Source: Pseudomonas sp. PSE14 (GTDB lineage: Bacteria > Pseudomonadota > Gammaproteobacteria > Pseudomonadales > Pseudomonadaceae). Taken from it: a stretch of 64,000 nucleotides of DNA. Shown here piece by piece: positions 1-9,842 of the stretch. Position numbers and translations under genes: made by a program. The DNA is taken from NCBI RefSeq assembly GCF_029203285.1, contig NZ_CP115669.1, positions 5,332,001 to 5,396,000 on the forward strand, given 5' to 3'. The notes below the pieces were generated by a model. The model was not told where the DNA came from, searched no databases, and was given only the letters and a program-made list of their open reading frames with translations. Position 1 is the first letter of the stretch, and each line of letters begins with the position of its first letter.

Positions 1-362
1 ATGCGCACCTGCTGGCGCCGGCGGAAACGGCGCAGACGGCGGCCCAGCTCGTCCTCATCGGCGCATTCGTGCAACAGCGCTTCCAGTTGCGCACGCATCT
101 CGCCCGGCTGCAGGCCGCGCTCCAGCTCACCGGTCGCGGCCAGCTCCAATAGAAAGGCAGGATCGCGCTGGACCTGTTCGGCGACGAAGTCGCTGCCGGC
201 GGTCACGCGGGCGAAATCGGCATGCCGCTCGTCGGACCAGCCGTCGAAACTGGCGATCTGCTCGGGAGAAAGCTGGGAAACGGCGGTGCGGAAATTCTGT
301 TCCGCCCGTTCGGCGAGGGGCTTCAGGGTGGCCGGCACAGCGGCCAGGGACGGCAGGCTCAT
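1..362 (-). CDS. glnE: Glutamine synthetase adenylyltransferase GlnE, N-terminal part (runs off the window)
   Basis: The first 120 residues of a minus-strand protein beginning MSLPSLAAVPATLKPL, the N-terminus I remember for Pseudomonas GlnE. GlnE is a two-domain enzyme that adds AMP to glutamine synthetase and removes it again, tuning ammonium assimilation to the nitrogen signal carried by PII. Only the region before the first nucleotidyltransferase domain is present, so no catalytic motif can be checked. The ATG lies at 360-362. The gene is divergent from aceE across a 244-bp region, the same arrangement as in P. aeruginosa. The call rests on the N-terminal sequence and this neighbour; the rest of the gene lies to the left of the window. 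Confidence 0.85.
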   Translation of the reverse strand, partial: MSLPSLAAVPATLKPLAERAEQNFRTAVSQLSPEQIASFDGWSDERHADFARVTAGSDFVAEQVQRDPAFLLELAATGELERGLQPGEMRAQLEALLHECADEDELGRRLRRFRRRQQVR

Positions 363-415
363 GTTCTATCCTGAGGGGTCGGCGAGGCGCCGGCATTCCT
401 GTCTTTTCGCGCCCC

Positions 416-430
416 TGTAGTTTTACTACT
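416..430. promoter_or_regulatory. Upstream copy of a palindromic operator-like site (HexR-box-like)
   Basis: TGTAGTTTTACTACT: a GTAGT-TTT-ACTAC palindrome in the glnE/aceE intergenic region. It is the upstream partner of the better palindrome at 467-483, with centres about 52.5 bp apart (about five helical turns). The pattern resembles the TGTARTWWWAYTACA consensus I remember for HexR, the KDPG-responsive RpiR-family regulator. The palindrome is visible; the regulator assignment is inference. Confidence 0.5.
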
Positions 431-466
431 AACTTTTTCTGGCAGAGGGATGTATCTGTCAGCGAT

Positions 467-483
467 TTGTAGTAAAACTACAA
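467..483. promoter_or_regulatory. Downstream palindromic operator-like site before aceE (HexR-box-like)
   Basis: TTGTAGTAAAACTACAA is a perfect 7-3-7 palindrome starting 140 bp upstream of the aceE ATG. It fits the HexR-type pattern TGTARTWWWAYTACA as I remember it. A regulator of sugar catabolism acting on pyruvate dehydrogenase would make sense. A GntR-type PdhR-like regulator is the main alternative. Confidence 0.55.
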
Positions 484-606
484 CCCGCCGGGCGCACCCC
501 CGGTGTACTTCCAAGAATTCGCCGCGTCGCCCACGAGGCCGGCGCAGCTATCGGCAACGATCTACTGGCTTCCGATTCTGGAAGCCTTTCCGCCCTGGAG
601 CAAGCC

Positions 607-3255
607 ATGCAAGACCTTGATCCCGTCGAAACCCAGGAATGGCTGGACGCCCTGGAATCGGTCCTGGACCGTGAAGGTGAGGAACGCGCCCATTACCTGA
701 TGACCCGCATGGGCGAACTGGCTACCCGTACCGGTACCCAACTGCCCTACGCCATCACCACGCCGTACCGCAACACCATTCCGGTCACCCACGAAGCCCG
801 CATGCCCGGCGACCTGTTCATGGAACGCCGCATCCGCTCGCTGGTACGCTGGAACGCCCTGGCGATGGTGATGAAGGCCAACAAGAACGACCCGGATCTG
901 GGCGGCCACATCTCCTCCTTCGCTTCGTCCGCGACCCTGTACGACGTTGGCTTCAACTACTTCTTCCAGGCCCCGACCGACGAACACGGCGGCGACCTGG
1001 TGTTCTTCCAGGGCCACGCCTCCCCCGGCGTCTATGCCCGCGCCTTCCTCGAAGGCCGCATCAGCGAAGACCAGCTGAACAACTTCCGTCAGGAAGTGGA
1101 CGGCAACGGCCTGTCCTCCTACCCGCACCCCTGGCTGATGCCGGACTTCTGGCAGTTCCCGACCGTCTCCATGGGTCTGGGCCCGATCCAGGCGATCTAC
1201 CAGGCGCGCTTCATGAAGTACCTGGAAAGCCGTGGCTTCATCCCCGCCGGCAAGCAGAAGGTCTGGTGCTTCATGGGCGACGGCGAGTGCGACGAGCCCG
1301 AATCCCTGGGCGCGATCTCCCTGGCCGGCCGCGAAAAGCTGGACAACCTGATCTTCGTCATCAACTGCAACCTGCAGCGCCTCGACGGCCCGGTTCGCGG
1401 CAACGGCAAGATCATCCAGGAACTCGAAGGCGTGTTCCGTGGCGCCGAGTGGAACGTCAACAAGGTGGTCTGGGGTCGCTTCTGGGACCCGCTGTTCGCC
1501 AAGGACGAAGCCGGCCTGCTGCAGCAGCGCATGGACGAGGTCATCGACGGCGAATACCAGAACTACAAGGCCAAGGACGGCGCCTACGTGCGTGAGCACT
1601 TCTTCGGTGCGCGTCCGGAGCTGCTGGAGATGGTCAAGGACCTCTCCGACGAAGAGATCTGGAAACTCAACCGTGGCGGCCACGACCCCTACAAGGTCTA
1701 TGCAGCCTACCACCAGGCGGTCAACCACAAGGGCCAGCCGACCGTCATCCTGGCCAAGACCATCAAGGGCTACGGTACCGGTTCGGGCGAAGCGAAGAAC
1801 ATCGCGCACAACGTCAAGAAAGTCGACGTCGAGTCCCTGAAGTCGTTCCGCGACAAGTTCGACATCCCGATCAAGGATGCCGACCTGGAAAACCTGCCGT
1901 TCTACCGCCCCGAAGAAGGCAGCGCCGAAGCCAAGTACCTGGCTTCCCGCCGTGCCGCGCTGGGTGGCGTGATGCCGGTTCGCCGCGAGAAGAGCTTCCA
2001 GGTCCCGGTTCCCCCGCTGGAAACCCTCAAGGCCATCCTCGACGGCTCGGGCGACCGCGAAATCTCCACCACCATGGCCTTCGTGCGGATCATCTCGCAA
2101 CTGGTCAAGGACAAGGAACTCGGCCCGCGCATCGTCCCGATCGTGCCGGACGAAGCCCGTACCTTCGGTATGGAAGGCATGTTCCGCCAGCTGGGCATCT
2201 ACTCCTCCGTCGGCCAGCTGTACGAGCCGGTGGACAAGGACCAGGTGATGTTCTACCGCGAGGACAAGAAAGGTCAGATCCTCGAGGAAGGCATCAACGA
2301 AGCCGGCGCCATGTCCAGCTGGATCGCCGCGGGTACCTCGTACTCCACGCACAACCAGCCGATGCTGCCGTTCTACATCTTCTATTCGATGTTCGGCTTC
2401 CAGCGTATCGGCGACCTGGCCTGGGCCGCTGGCGACAGCCGCGCGCACGGTTTCCTGATCGGCGGCACCGCCGGCCGTACCACCCTGAACGGTGAAGGCC
2501 TGCAGCACGAAGACGGTCACAGCCACCTGCTGGCGGCGACCATCCCGAACTGCCGCACCTACGATCCGACCTACGCCTACGAGCTGGCGGTGATCATCCG
2601 CGAAGGCTCGCGCCAGATGATCGAAGAGCAGCAGGACATCTTCTATTACATCACCGTGATGAACGAGAACTACGTTCAGCCGGCCATGCCCAAGGGCGCC
2701 GAAGAAGGCATCATCAAGGGTATGTACCTCCTCGACGAGGACAAGAAGGACGCCGCGCACCACGTGCAACTGCTGGGTTCGGGCACCATCCTGCGTGAAG
2801 TCGAGGAAGCCGCGAAGATCCTGCGCAACGACTTCGGCATCGGCGCCGACGTCTGGTCGGTACCGAGCTTCAACGAACTGCGCCGTGATGGCCTGGCCGT
2901 TGAGCGCTGGAACCGCCTGCACCCGGGTCAGAAGCCCAAGCAGAGCTACGTCGAAGAGTGCCTGGGCGGCCGCAAGGGCCCGGTCATCGCCTCCACCGAC
3001 TACATGAAGCTCTACGCCGAGCAGATCCGTCAGTGGGTTCCGAGCAAGGAGTACAAGGTGCTGGGCACCGACGGCTTCGGCCGCAGCGACAGCCGCCGCA
3101 AGCTGCGCGACTTCTTCGAAGTGGACCGTCACTGGGTTGTTCTGGCCGCGCTGGAAGCCCTGGCCGATCGTGGCGATATCGAACCCAAGGTCGTGGCGGA
3201 AGCCATCGCCAAGTTCGGTATCAACCCCGAAAAACGTAACCCGCTGGACTGCTGA
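607..3255 (+). CDS. aceE: Pyruvate dehydrogenase E1 component AceE (homodimeric type)
   Basis: An 882-residue protein, the length I remember for P. aeruginosa AceE. It decarboxylates pyruvate with thiamine diphosphate and passes the acetyl group to the lipoyl arms of AceF, feeding glycolytic carbon into the TCA cycle. The ThDP/Mg signature is visible as GDGE at residues 224-227 followed by NCN at 253-255. The large single-chain E1 form, rather than an alpha/beta E1, is typical of gammaproteobacteria. The ATG at 607 has a GGAG element at 597-600. aceF starts 11 bp after the stop, so the two form an operon. Two palindromes at 416-483 are candidate operators. Confident call. Confidence 0.97.
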   Translation: MQDLDPVETQEWLDALESVLDREGEERAHYLMTRMGELATRTGTQLPYAITTPYRNTIPVTHEARMPGDLFMERRIRSLVRWNALAMVMKANKNDPDLGGHISSFASSATLYDVGFNYFFQAPTDEHGGDLVFFQGHASPGVYARAFLEGRISEDQLNNFRQEVDGNGLSSYPHPWLMPDFWQFPTVSMGLGPIQAIYQARFMKYLESRGFIPAGKQKVWCFMGDGECDEPESLGAISLAGREKLDNLIFVINCNLQRLDGPVRGNGKIIQELEGVFRGAEWNVNKVVWGRFWDPLFAKDEAGLLQQRMDEVIDGEYQNYKAKDGAYVREHFFGARPELLEMVKDLSDEEIWKLNRGGHDPYKVYAAYHQAVNHKGQPTVILAKTIKGYGTGSGEAKNIAHNVKKVDVESLKSFRDKFDIPIKDADLENLPFYRPEEGSAEAKYLASRRAALGGVMPVRREKSFQVPVPPLETLKAILDGSGDREISTTMAFVRIISQLVKDKELGPRIVPIVPDEARTFGMEGMFRQLGIYSSVGQLYEPVDKDQVMFYREDKKGQILEEGINEAGAMSSWIAAGTSYSTHNQPMLPFYIFYSMFGFQRIGDLAWAAGDSRAHGFLIGGTAGRTTLNGEGLQHEDGHSHLLAATIPNCRTYDPTYAYELAVIIREGSRQMIEEQQDIFYYITVMNENYVQPAMPKGAEEGIIKGMYLLDEDKKDAAHHVQLLGSGTILREVEEAAKILRNDFGIGADVWSVPSFNELRRDGLAVERWNRLHPGQKPKQSYVEECLGGRKGPVIASTDYMKLYAEQIRQWVPSKEYKVLGTDGFGRSDSRRKLRDFFEVDRHWVVLAALEALADRGDIEPKVVAEAIAKFGINPEKRNPLDC

Positions 3256-3266
3256 GGAGAGGCACG

Positions 3267-4913
3267 ATGAGCGAACTGATTCGTGTACCCGACATCGGCA
3301 ATGGTCAGGGTGAAGTCATCGAACTGCTGGTCAAGGTCGGCGACACCGTCGAGGCCGACCAGAGCCTGCTGACCCTGGAGTCGGACAAGGCCAGCATGGA
3401 AATCCCCTCGCCCAAGGCCGGCGTGGTGAAGAGCCTGAAGGTCAAGGTGGGCGACACCCTGAAGGAAGGCGACGAGATCCTCGAGCTGGAAGTCGAAGGT
3501 GGTTCGGCCGCCGCCGAAGCGCCCAAGGCCGAAGCTCCGGCTCCGGTTGCCGAGGCACCGAAGGCAGAGGCTCCGGCCGCTGCCCCGGCGCCGGCTGCCG
3601 CGCCCGCCGCCGGCGCCAGCGTCCAGGACATCCACGTCCCGGACATCGGTTCCGCCGGCAAGGCCAACGTCATCGAAGTCATGGTGAAAGCCGGCGACAC
3701 GGTCGAGGCCGACCAGTCGCTGATCACCCTGGAATCGGACAAGGCCAGCATGGAAATCCCCTCGCCGGCTGCCGGCGTGGTGGAAAGCGTGTCGATCAAG
3801 ATCGGTGACGAAGTCGGCACCGGCGACCTGATCCTCAAGCTCAAGGTCGCAGGCGCCGCAGCTCCGGCGGCGGCGGCTGCTCCGGCGGCTGCCCCGGCTC
3901 CGGCCGCTGCTGCCCCCGCTGCCGCTCCGGCACCGGCTGCCGCCGCGCCTGCCAAGGCTGCGGAAGTCGCTCCGGTGGGCGCGCCCAGCCGTGACGGCGC
4001 CAAGGTCCACGCCGGCCCCGCCGTGCGCATGGTTGCCCGCGAGTTCGGCGTCGAGCTGTCCGAAGTGAAAGGCACCGGTCCGAAAGGCCGCATCCTCAAG
4101 GAAGACGTGCAGGCGTTCGTCAAGGAACAACTGCAACGCGCCAAATCCGGCGCGCCGGCTGGCGCTACCGGTGGCGCGGGCATTCCGCCGATCCCGGAAG
4201 TCGACTTCAGCAAGTTCGGCGAAGTGGAAGAAGTGGCGATGACCCGCCTGATGCAGGTCGGCGCCGCCAACCTGCATCGCAGCTGGCTGAACGTGCCGCA
4301 CGTGACCCAGTTCGACTCGGCGGACATCACCGAGATGGAAGCCTTCCGCGTGGCCCAGAAAGCCGTCGCGGAGAAGGCTGGCGTCAAGCTGACCGTGCTG
4401 CCGATCCTGCTGAAAGCCTGTGCCCACCTGCTCAAGGAAATGCCGGACTTCAACAGCTCGCTGGCCCCCAGCGGCAAGGCGCTGATCCGCAAGAAGTACG
4501 TGCACATCGGCTTCGCCGTGGACACGCCGGATGGCCTGCTGGTCCCGGTGATCAAGAACGTCGACCAGAAGAGCCTCCTGCAGCTCGCCGCCGAAGCCGC
4601 CGAACTGGCCGAGAAAGCGCGCACCAAGAAGCTCTCCGCCGACGCCATGCAGGGCGCCTGCTTCACCATCTCCAGCCTCGGCCACATTGGCGGCACCGGC
4701 TTCACGCCGATCGTCAACGCGCCGGAAGTGGCGATCCTGGGCGTCAGCAAGGCGACCATGCAGCCGGTATGGGACGGCAAGGCCTTCCAGCCGCGCCTGA
4801 TGCTGCCGCTGTCGCTGTCCTACGATCACCGCGTGATCAACGGGGCGGCCGCCGCGCGCTACACCAAGCGCCTGTCCGACCTGCTGGGCGATATCCGCAC
4901 CCTGCTGCTGTAA
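3267..4913 (+). CDS. aceF: Pyruvate dehydrogenase E2, dihydrolipoamide acetyltransferase AceF
   Basis: A 548-residue E2 core protein. It has two lipoyl domains, with the lipoylated lysines in [12 protein letters not shown] at K41 and K159. Each is followed by a flexible Ala/Pro linker, and the second linker is strongly Ala-Pro rich at about residues 195-240. A peripheral-subunit-binding domain lies near 249-288. The C-terminal acyltransferase domain ends with the catalytic SYDHRVING motif (H521). It transfers acetyl groups from the lipoyl arm to CoA and forms the structural core of the complex. E3 (lpd) is not encoded here. It is translated from an AGGAGAGG-type RBS immediately after aceE, and a terminator follows. 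Confidence 0.97.
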   Translation: MSELIRVPDIGNGQGEVIELLVKVGDTVEADQSLLTLESDKASMEIPSPKAGVVKSLKVKVGDTLKEGDEILELEVEGGSAAAEAPKAEAPAPVAEAPKAEAPAAAPAPAAAPAAGASVQDIHVPDIGSAGKANVIEVMVKAGDTVEADQSLITLESDKASMEIPSPAAGVVESVSIKIGDEVGTGDLILKLKVAGAAAPAAAAAPAAAPAPAAAAPAAAPAPAAAAPAKAAEVAPVGAPSRDGAKVHAGPAVRMVAREFGVELSEVKGTGPKGRILKEDVQAFVKEQLQRAKSGAPAGATGGAGIPPIPEVDFSKFGEVEEVAMTRLMQVGAANLHRSWLNVPHVTQFDSADITEMEAFRVAQKAVAEKAGVKLTVLPILLKACAHLLKEMPDFNSSLAPSGKALIRKKYVHIGFAVDTPDGLLVPVIKNVDQKSLLQLAAEAAELAEKARTKKLSADAMQGACFTISSLGHIGGTGFTPIVNAPEVAILGVSKATMQPVWDGKAFQPRLMLPLSLSYDHRVINGAAAARYTKRLSDLLGDIRTLLL

Positions 4914-4937
4914 GTGCTGCTCTTGTAAGTGTTGCAA

Positions 4938-4963
4938 GAGGCCGGCCTCGTGCCGGCCTTTCC
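4938..4963 (+). terminator. Terminator after aceEF
   Basis: AGGCCGGC at 4939-4946 pairs with GCCGGCCT at 4952-4959 around a 5-nt loop, followed by a short T-rich run. It lies 25 bp after the aceF stop. Confidence 0.75.
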
Positions 4964-5192
4964 TCTCGACGAGCACGCCACGCTCGTTCTCTCCAGCCCT
5001 GCCGGATGGCGGGGCTTCTTTTTGTCCGCACGACTCCGATCGACGCTGCCCCGCATCCGCCTCAACTTCGCTGCGTGACGGCCGATACAGTCCTGGCTTG
5101 TCAGCGCCCCACGCCTCATGCAAATCTTGCCAACGCCCATAGAATTCGGCCGAGGCAATGCACCTCGCCCGTACCTGGAAATCACACCGCGC

Positions 5193-7892
5193 ATGAAGAG
5201 TCATCCCGATGCCGCCAGCCGTTCGGTGGCCGAGGTTGTCACGCAACTCCCGGTCCCCTCGCGGCTCGGGCTGTTGCGCTTCGAGCGCCTGAACGAATCC
5301 AGCTGGACCCTGCTGTTCCTCGACCCGGGCTGCGAACGCCAGATCGGCGTACCCGCCCAGGACCTCTGCGGCATCCTCGATGCCCCCTACGCCAGCCTGA
5401 TGGAGCCCGAGGCGCGGCATCGCCTGCACGAGCAGGTCCAGCAGCAACTGCTGCAGGACGGTCGCTACCAGGTGCGCTACTGCCTGCACTCGCCGCGCGG
5501 CCCGCTGAACATCCTGGAGGTCGGCGAGGCCTTCCAGCAGCACGGCCGGCAACTGCTGCACGGCTTCCTGTTGCAGGACGAGGGCGACGCCCAGACCGCC
5601 GCGCCGGACCCACGACTGCAGGAACTGGAAGCCCAGAACCTGCGCCTGAAGATGTCCCTGGAGATGTACCAGCGTTCCCAGGACGAACACCTGCAGCACC
5701 TGGTGCGCTCGCGCACCCAGCAGAACCTGATCGTGCGCCTGGCGCGGCACCGCTACCTGTCCAGCGACCCGCTGCTGGAAGCCGCGCAGCTGATCGCCCA
5801 GGCCGCCTGCGAAGTCTATGACGTGGCCCGCGCCGGCATCTGGCGTCTGCATCCGGACAATCGTCTGGAAGCGGTCACCGTCTACCGCCGCGACATCGAC
5901 CAGTACGAGAAGCCGCAGGACATCGACGCCAGCAGCTTCCCCCACTACCTCGACGCGGTGCACAGCGGCCGCGCCATCGACGCCCACAATGCCATCCAGG
6001 ACCCGCGCACCCAGGAATTGGCCAAGCGCTACCTGCGCCCCCAGGGCGTCAACGCCATGCTCGACGCCACCATCCGCATCGGCGGCGAAGTGGTCGGGGT
6101 GCTGTGCCTGGAGCACGTCGGCGAAGTGCGCATGTGGCAGAGCGACGAGATCGCCTTCGCCGGCGAACTGGCCGACCAGTATGCCCAGGTGCTGATGAAC
6201 CACGAACGGCGCAACGTCTCCAGCGCCCTGCACCTGTTCCAGCGCGCCGTCGAGCAGAGCGCCAGCGCCTTCCTGCTGATCGACCGCGACGGGCTGGTGG
6301 AATACGTCAACCCCAGCTTCACCGCCATCACCCAGTACGGCGCCGATGAAGTGCGCGGCCGCCACCTGCCGGAACTGCCCGCCCTGGCCAACCTCAGCGA
6401 GCTGCTGTTCGATGCGCGCTCCACCCTGGTCACCCAGAACAGCTGGCAAGGCGAATTCCGCAGCCGGCGCAAGAACCTCGAGCCCTACTGGGGCCAACTG
6501 TCGCTGTCGAAGGTCCACGACGACCGGGGCAAGCTGACCCACTACATCGGCATCTACGAAGACATCACCCAGAGCAAGCTGGCCCAGCAGCACATCGAGA
6601 AGCTCGCCTACCGCGACAACCTCACCGGGCTGGCCAACCGGCACTTCTTCATCAGCGCCCTGGAAGAGCGCCTGCAGGCCGGCAGCCGGCACTCGCTGGG
6701 CCTGCTGCTGGTGGACATCGACAATTTCAAGCGGATCAACGACAGCCTCGGCCACCAGACCGGTGACAAGCTGCTGGCCAACCTGGCCCGGCGCCTGCGC
6801 AGCAGCCTGAGCGACAACACCACCCTGGCGCGTTTCGCCAGCAACGAATTCGCCGTGCTGCTGGAAGAATCGGTGGCCGGCCGTGGCGAGCAGATCGCCG
6901 AACAGATCCTCGACGTGCTCGACAAGCCGCTGTTCGTCGACAACCAGCTGATCAGCATCACCGGCTCCGTCGGTATCGCCTACGCGCCACAGCATGGCCA
7001 CGACCCGCAGACCCTGATGAAGCACGCCGGCCTTGCGCTGCACAAGGCCAAGGCCAACGGCAAGCACCAGGTGCAGACCTTCACCGAAGCGATGACCGCC
7101 GAGGCCAGCTACAAGCTGTTCGTCGAAAGCAACCTGCGCCGCGCGCTGGTGCAGGACGAACTGGCGGTGCACTACCAACCCAAGCTGTGCCTGCGCAGCG
7201 GGCAGCTGCTGGGCCTGGAAGCGCTGCTGCGCTGGCAGCACCCGGAAAAGGGCATGATCCGCCCGGACCAGTTCATCAGCGTGGCCGAGGAAACCGGCCT
7301 GATCATCCCCATCGGCAAATGGGTGATCCGCCAGGCCTGCCGACAGGTGCGCGAACTGGCCGCCAAGGGCCTGGGCGAGCTGCACATCGCCATCAACCTG
7401 TCACCCAAGCAGTTCAGCGACCCCGACCTGGTCGGCTCCATCGCCGCGATCCTCCACGAGGAAGGCATCCCCGCCGGCCAGATGGAACTGGAACTCACCG
7501 AAAGCCTGCTGCTGGACGCCACCGATGACACCCGCCAGCAACTGGAGAGCCTGAAGGACCTCGGCCTGACCCTGGCCATGGACGACTTCGGCACCGGCTA
7601 CTCGTCGCTGAGCTACCTGAAGAAATTCCCCATCGACGTGATCAAGATCGATCGCAGCTTCATCAAGGACATTCCCGACAACCAGGACGACATGGAGATC
7701 ACCTCGGCGGTGATCGCCATGGCCCACAACCTCAAGCTGCAGGTGGTCGCCGAAGGCGTCGAGACCGCCGCCCAACTGGCCTTCCTGCGGCGCAACCGCT
7801 GCGACATCGGCCAGGGTTACCTGTTCGACCGGCCGATTCCCGGCGTCGATCTCTCCTCCAGCCTGCAACGCTATCCCTGCCGCCCGAATTGA
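5193..7892 (+). CDS. dipA: Cyclic-di-GMP phosphodiesterase DipA (PAS/GAF-GGDEF-EAL)
   Basis: An 899-residue protein from the ATG at 5193 (MKSHPDAASR), which matches the P. aeruginosa DipA length and N-terminus as I remember them; the frame is open 75 bp further upstream. A PAS-like N-terminal part is followed by a GAF domain and a second PAS (IDRDGLVEYVNPSF). A GGDEF domain carries the degenerate site ASNEF at 549-553, so it probably makes no c-di-GMP. The EAL domain is intact: EAL at 676-678, DDFGTGYSSL and a K-I-D-R-S-F motif. The protein should hydrolyse c-di-GMP. In P. aeruginosa DipA is linked to biofilm dispersion. It is the next gene after aceEF but lies behind a terminator. Confidence 0.92.
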   Translation: MKSHPDAASRSVAEVVTQLPVPSRLGLLRFERLNESSWTLLFLDPGCERQIGVPAQDLCGILDAPYASLMEPEARHRLHEQVQQQLLQDGRYQVRYCLHSPRGPLNILEVGEAFQQHGRQLLHGFLLQDEGDAQTAAPDPRLQELEAQNLRLKMSLEMYQRSQDEHLQHLVRSRTQQNLIVRLARHRYLSSDPLLEAAQLIAQAACEVYDVARAGIWRLHPDNRLEAVTVYRRDIDQYEKPQDIDASSFPHYLDAVHSGRAIDAHNAIQDPRTQELAKRYLRPQGVNAMLDATIRIGGEVVGVLCLEHVGEVRMWQSDEIAFAGELADQYAQVLMNHERRNVSSALHLFQRAVEQSASAFLLIDRDGLVEYVNPSFTAITQYGADEVRGRHLPELPALANLSELLFDARSTLVTQNSWQGEFRSRRKNLEPYWGQLSLSKVHDDRGKLTHYIGIYEDITQSKLAQQHIEKLAYRDNLTGLANRHFFISALEERLQAGSRHSLGLLLVDIDNFKRINDSLGHQTGDKLLANLARRLRSSLSDNTTLARFASNEFAVLLEESVAGRGEQIAEQILDVLDKPLFVDNQLISITGSVGIAYAPQHGHDPQTLMKHAGLALHKAKANGKHQVQTFTEAMTAEASYKLFVESNLRRALVQDELAVHYQPKLCLRSGQLLGLEALLRWQHPEKGMIRPDQFISVAEETGLIIPIGKWVIRQACRQVRELAAKGLGELHIAINLSPKQFSDPDLVGSIAAILHEEGIPAGQMELELTESLLLDATDDTRQQLESLKDLGLTLAMDDFGTGYSSLSYLKKFPIDVIKIDRSFIKDIPDNQDDMEITSAVIAMAHNLKLQVVAEGVETAAQLAFLRRNRCDIGQGYLFDRPIPGVDLSSSLQRYPCRPN

Positions 7893-8024
7893 GCCGCTCT
7901 GGCGCGGCGTGCCCGCAGCCATGCCCACGAATCCGCTCAAACATCCCGCAAAGCGAATCAAACGCTGTAATCTTCGGCGAGTACCCGAGTCTATTGCCGC
8001 CCCCATTCAGAGGAGACGAATGCC

Positions 8025-8672
8025 ATGACCCTGCGCTCGCAAATACTTGCCCACAAGCTGGAACTGCCCAGCTCCGCCCAAGCCCTGCCGGGCCGGGAAA
8101 GCCCGATGCCAGTGCCGGAAGCGCATTACGTCAATGGCCGTCCGCTTACTGCTCCCTTCCCCGCCGGCCTGCAGCAGATCGTGCTGGGCCTGGGCTGCTT
8201 CTGGGGCGCCGAGCGGCGTTTCTGGCAGCAGCCGGGCGTGTGGGTGACGGCGGTGGGTTATGCCGGCGGCCTGACCCCGAACCCGACCTACGATGAAGTC
8301 TGCTCCGGCCTGACCGGCCACAGCGAAGTGGTGCTGGTGGTCTTCGACCCGCGAGAGACCAGCATCGAGGCGCTGCTCAAAGTGTTCTGGGAATCCCATG
8401 ACCCGACCCAGGGCATGCGCCAGGGCAACGACACCGGCACCCAGTACCGTTCGGCGGTCTACTGGTTCGACCAGGCGCAGAAAGCTGCCATCGAAGCCAG
8501 CCGCGCGGCCTTCCAGAAAGAGCTGAGCGCCAAGGGCTACGGCGAGATCACCACGGAAATCCGCGAGGTACCGCCGTTCTACTACGCCGAGGCCTACCAC
8601 CAGCAGTACCTGGCGAAGAACCCCAACGGCTATTGCGGCCTGGGCGGCACCGGCGTGTGCCTGCCGGCGTAA
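8025..8672 (+). CDS. msrA: Peptide methionine-(S)-S-oxide reductase MsrA
   Basis: A 215-residue MsrA. It repairs the S epimer of methionine sulfoxide in proteins. The catalytic cysteine is C58 in GLGCFWG. The resolving cysteines lie near the C-terminus at C204 and C212, in [10 protein letters not shown], so the thioredoxin-dependent three-cysteine mechanism is available. The family N-terminal extension (about 50 residues) is present. The ATG at 8025 has an AGGAGA RBS at 8011-8016. The gene stands alone between dipA and a palindromic repeat. It fits with other oxidative-repair genes nearby, such as trxC and selO. Confidence 0.96.
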   Translation: MTLRSQILAHKLELPSSAQALPGRESPMPVPEAHYVNGRPLTAPFPAGLQQIVLGLGCFWGAERRFWQQPGVWVTAVGYAGGLTPNPTYDEVCSGLTGHSEVVLVVFDPRETSIEALLKVFWESHDPTQGMRQGNDTGTQYRSAVYWFDQAQKAAIEASRAAFQKELSAKGYGEITTEIREVPPFYYAEAYHQQYLAKNPNGYCGLGGTGVCLPA

Positions 8673-8678
8673 CAAAAG

Positions 8679-8798
8679 CCCCTCACCCTATCCCTCTCCC
8701 GCAAGCGGGAGAGGGGACCGTTCGGCGCAGGAGGAAACGACTCAGTCAGCCGGCACGGACAGCTCCCTCTCCCTTAGGGAGAGGGCTGGGGTGAGGGG
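8679..8798. repeat. Palindromic intergenic repeat (REP/MITE-like) after msrA
   Basis: The ends of this 120-bp element are inverted copies of each other. About 22 nt beginning CCCCTCACCCTATCCCTCTC at 8679 pair with the complement at 8777-8798, with roughly two mismatches. Each end also forms its own hairpin: CCCTCTCCC-gcaagc-GGGAGAGGG-type near 8692-8716 and CCCTCTCCCTTAGGGAGAGGG at about 8766-8786. Sequences with this CCCTCACCC/CCCTCTCCC pattern are common intergenic repeats in pseudomonads and relatives. Confidence 0.75.
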
Positions 8799-8842
8799 AC
8801 ACGCAGGCACAGCGTTTCAAGAGGAATAATGGTTGCTCCCAC

Positions 8843-8874
8843 AAAAAAGCCCCGGCATTGCCGGGGCTTTTTTC
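8843..8874. terminator. Bidirectional terminator between msrA region and rlmJ
   Basis: An A-run, GCCCCGGC-att-GCCGGGGC stem, then a T-run; it works in both directions. It overlaps the last two bases of the rlmJ stop codon, so it mainly serves rlmJ on the minus strand. Confidence 0.85.
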
Positions 8875-9709
8875 ATTCCGCAATCAGCCAGTCCAACTGC
8901 CAGCTACCTTCGCTCTGCGCCAGCGTATCCGCCAGCCACGGCAGCAGGCCGCGCAGCTCCTCGTCCAGCGGCCACGGCGGATTCGCGATGACCAGGCCGG
9001 AGCCGTTCAGGCGCTCGGCCGTGTCCGCCGGATGCACGCAAAGCTCCGCGCGCAGCAGCTTGGGCGCCGAGCTCTTCTCCAGGCGCTGGTAGAAGCGCTT
9101 GAGCTGGCGACGATCCTTGATCGGGTACCAGATGGCGACCACGGTCTGGCGCATGCGGCCGATGGCCTCGTCCAGCGCGGCCACGCAGCGTTCCAGATCG
9201 TCACCCTGCTCGAACGGCGGGTCGATCAGCAGCACGCCACGCTTCTCGGACACCGGCAGGAAGGCTCGCGGCAGCAGCCAGCCGTCGCCCTGGTGCACGG
9301 CGATGCGACGCTCGCCGCCCATGTTGGCCTTGAGCAGGCGGCCATCCTCGGGGTGCAGCTCGTTGAGCAGCACGCGGTCCTGCGGGCGGGTCAGACGGCG
9401 CGCCAGCTCCGGCGAACCGGGATAGAACTCCAGGCCGCCGTCGGGATTGAGGGCGCGCACCACCTCCAGGTAGTCCAGCACCAGCTCCGGCAGGTCATCA
9501 CGCTCCCACAGGCGGCCGATGCCCGACTCCCACTCGCCGGTGCGGCTGGCTTCGTCGCCCAGCAGGTCGTACAGGCCGACGCCCGAGTGGCTGTCGAGGT
9601 AGGCGAAGGGCGTGTCCTTGCGCGCCATCAGCGCGAAGATGCGCGCCAGGGCGATGTGTTTGAACACGTCGGCGTGGTTGCCGGCGTGGTAGGCATGGCG
9701 GTAGTTCAT
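8873..9709 (-). CDS. rlmJ: 23S rRNA (adenine-2030-N6) methyltransferase RlmJ
   Basis: A 278-residue protein starting MNYRHAYHAGNHADVFKH, the N-terminus characteristic of RlmJ/YhiR. It methylates A2030 of 23S rRNA using S-adenosylmethionine. The Asp-Pro-Pro-Phe catalytic motif of N6-adenine methyltransferases is visible in LLIDPPFEQGDD, and the N-terminal SAM-site segment reads LDSHSGVGLYDL. The ATG at 9707-9709 was chosen over one six codons upstream because the family begins at this methionine. It is divergent from the acyl-CoA dehydrogenase gene across 133 bp. Confidence 0.93.
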   Translation of the reverse strand: MNYRHAYHAGNHADVFKHIALARIFALMARKDTPFAYLDSHSGVGLYDLLGDEASRTGEWESGIGRLWERDDLPELVLDYLEVVRALNPDGGLEFYPGSPELARRLTRPQDRVLLNELHPEDGRLLKANMGGERRIAVHQGDGWLLPRAFLPVSEKRGVLLIDPPFEQGDDLERCVAALDEAIGRMRQTVVAIWYPIKDRRQLKRFYQRLEKSSAPKLLRAELCVHPADTAERLNGSGLVIANPPWPLDEELRGLLPWLADTLAQSEGSWQLDWLIAE

Positions 9710-9842
9710 GGATGGCAGACTCCTCAAGGCGCGCAGTGTAGCCGTAGTCGAGGTGTTTTAGCCCTTTATCACGCTCGTGGATGATTCTGTGCGAGGTTCA
9801 TTCACCAGACTAGACTGCGGCCATTCCCACGGAGGTCGATCC

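Noticed and set aside
562-3132. 856-codon open frame antisense to aceE
   Set aside because: Mirror frame of a GC-rich gene; the translation is low-complexity Val/Ala/Gly/His/Asp with no domain, and aceE on the plus strand is unmistakable.
3129-7385. 1418-codon open frame antisense to aceF and dipA
   Set aside because: Same shadow effect; it crosses two real genes and a terminator.
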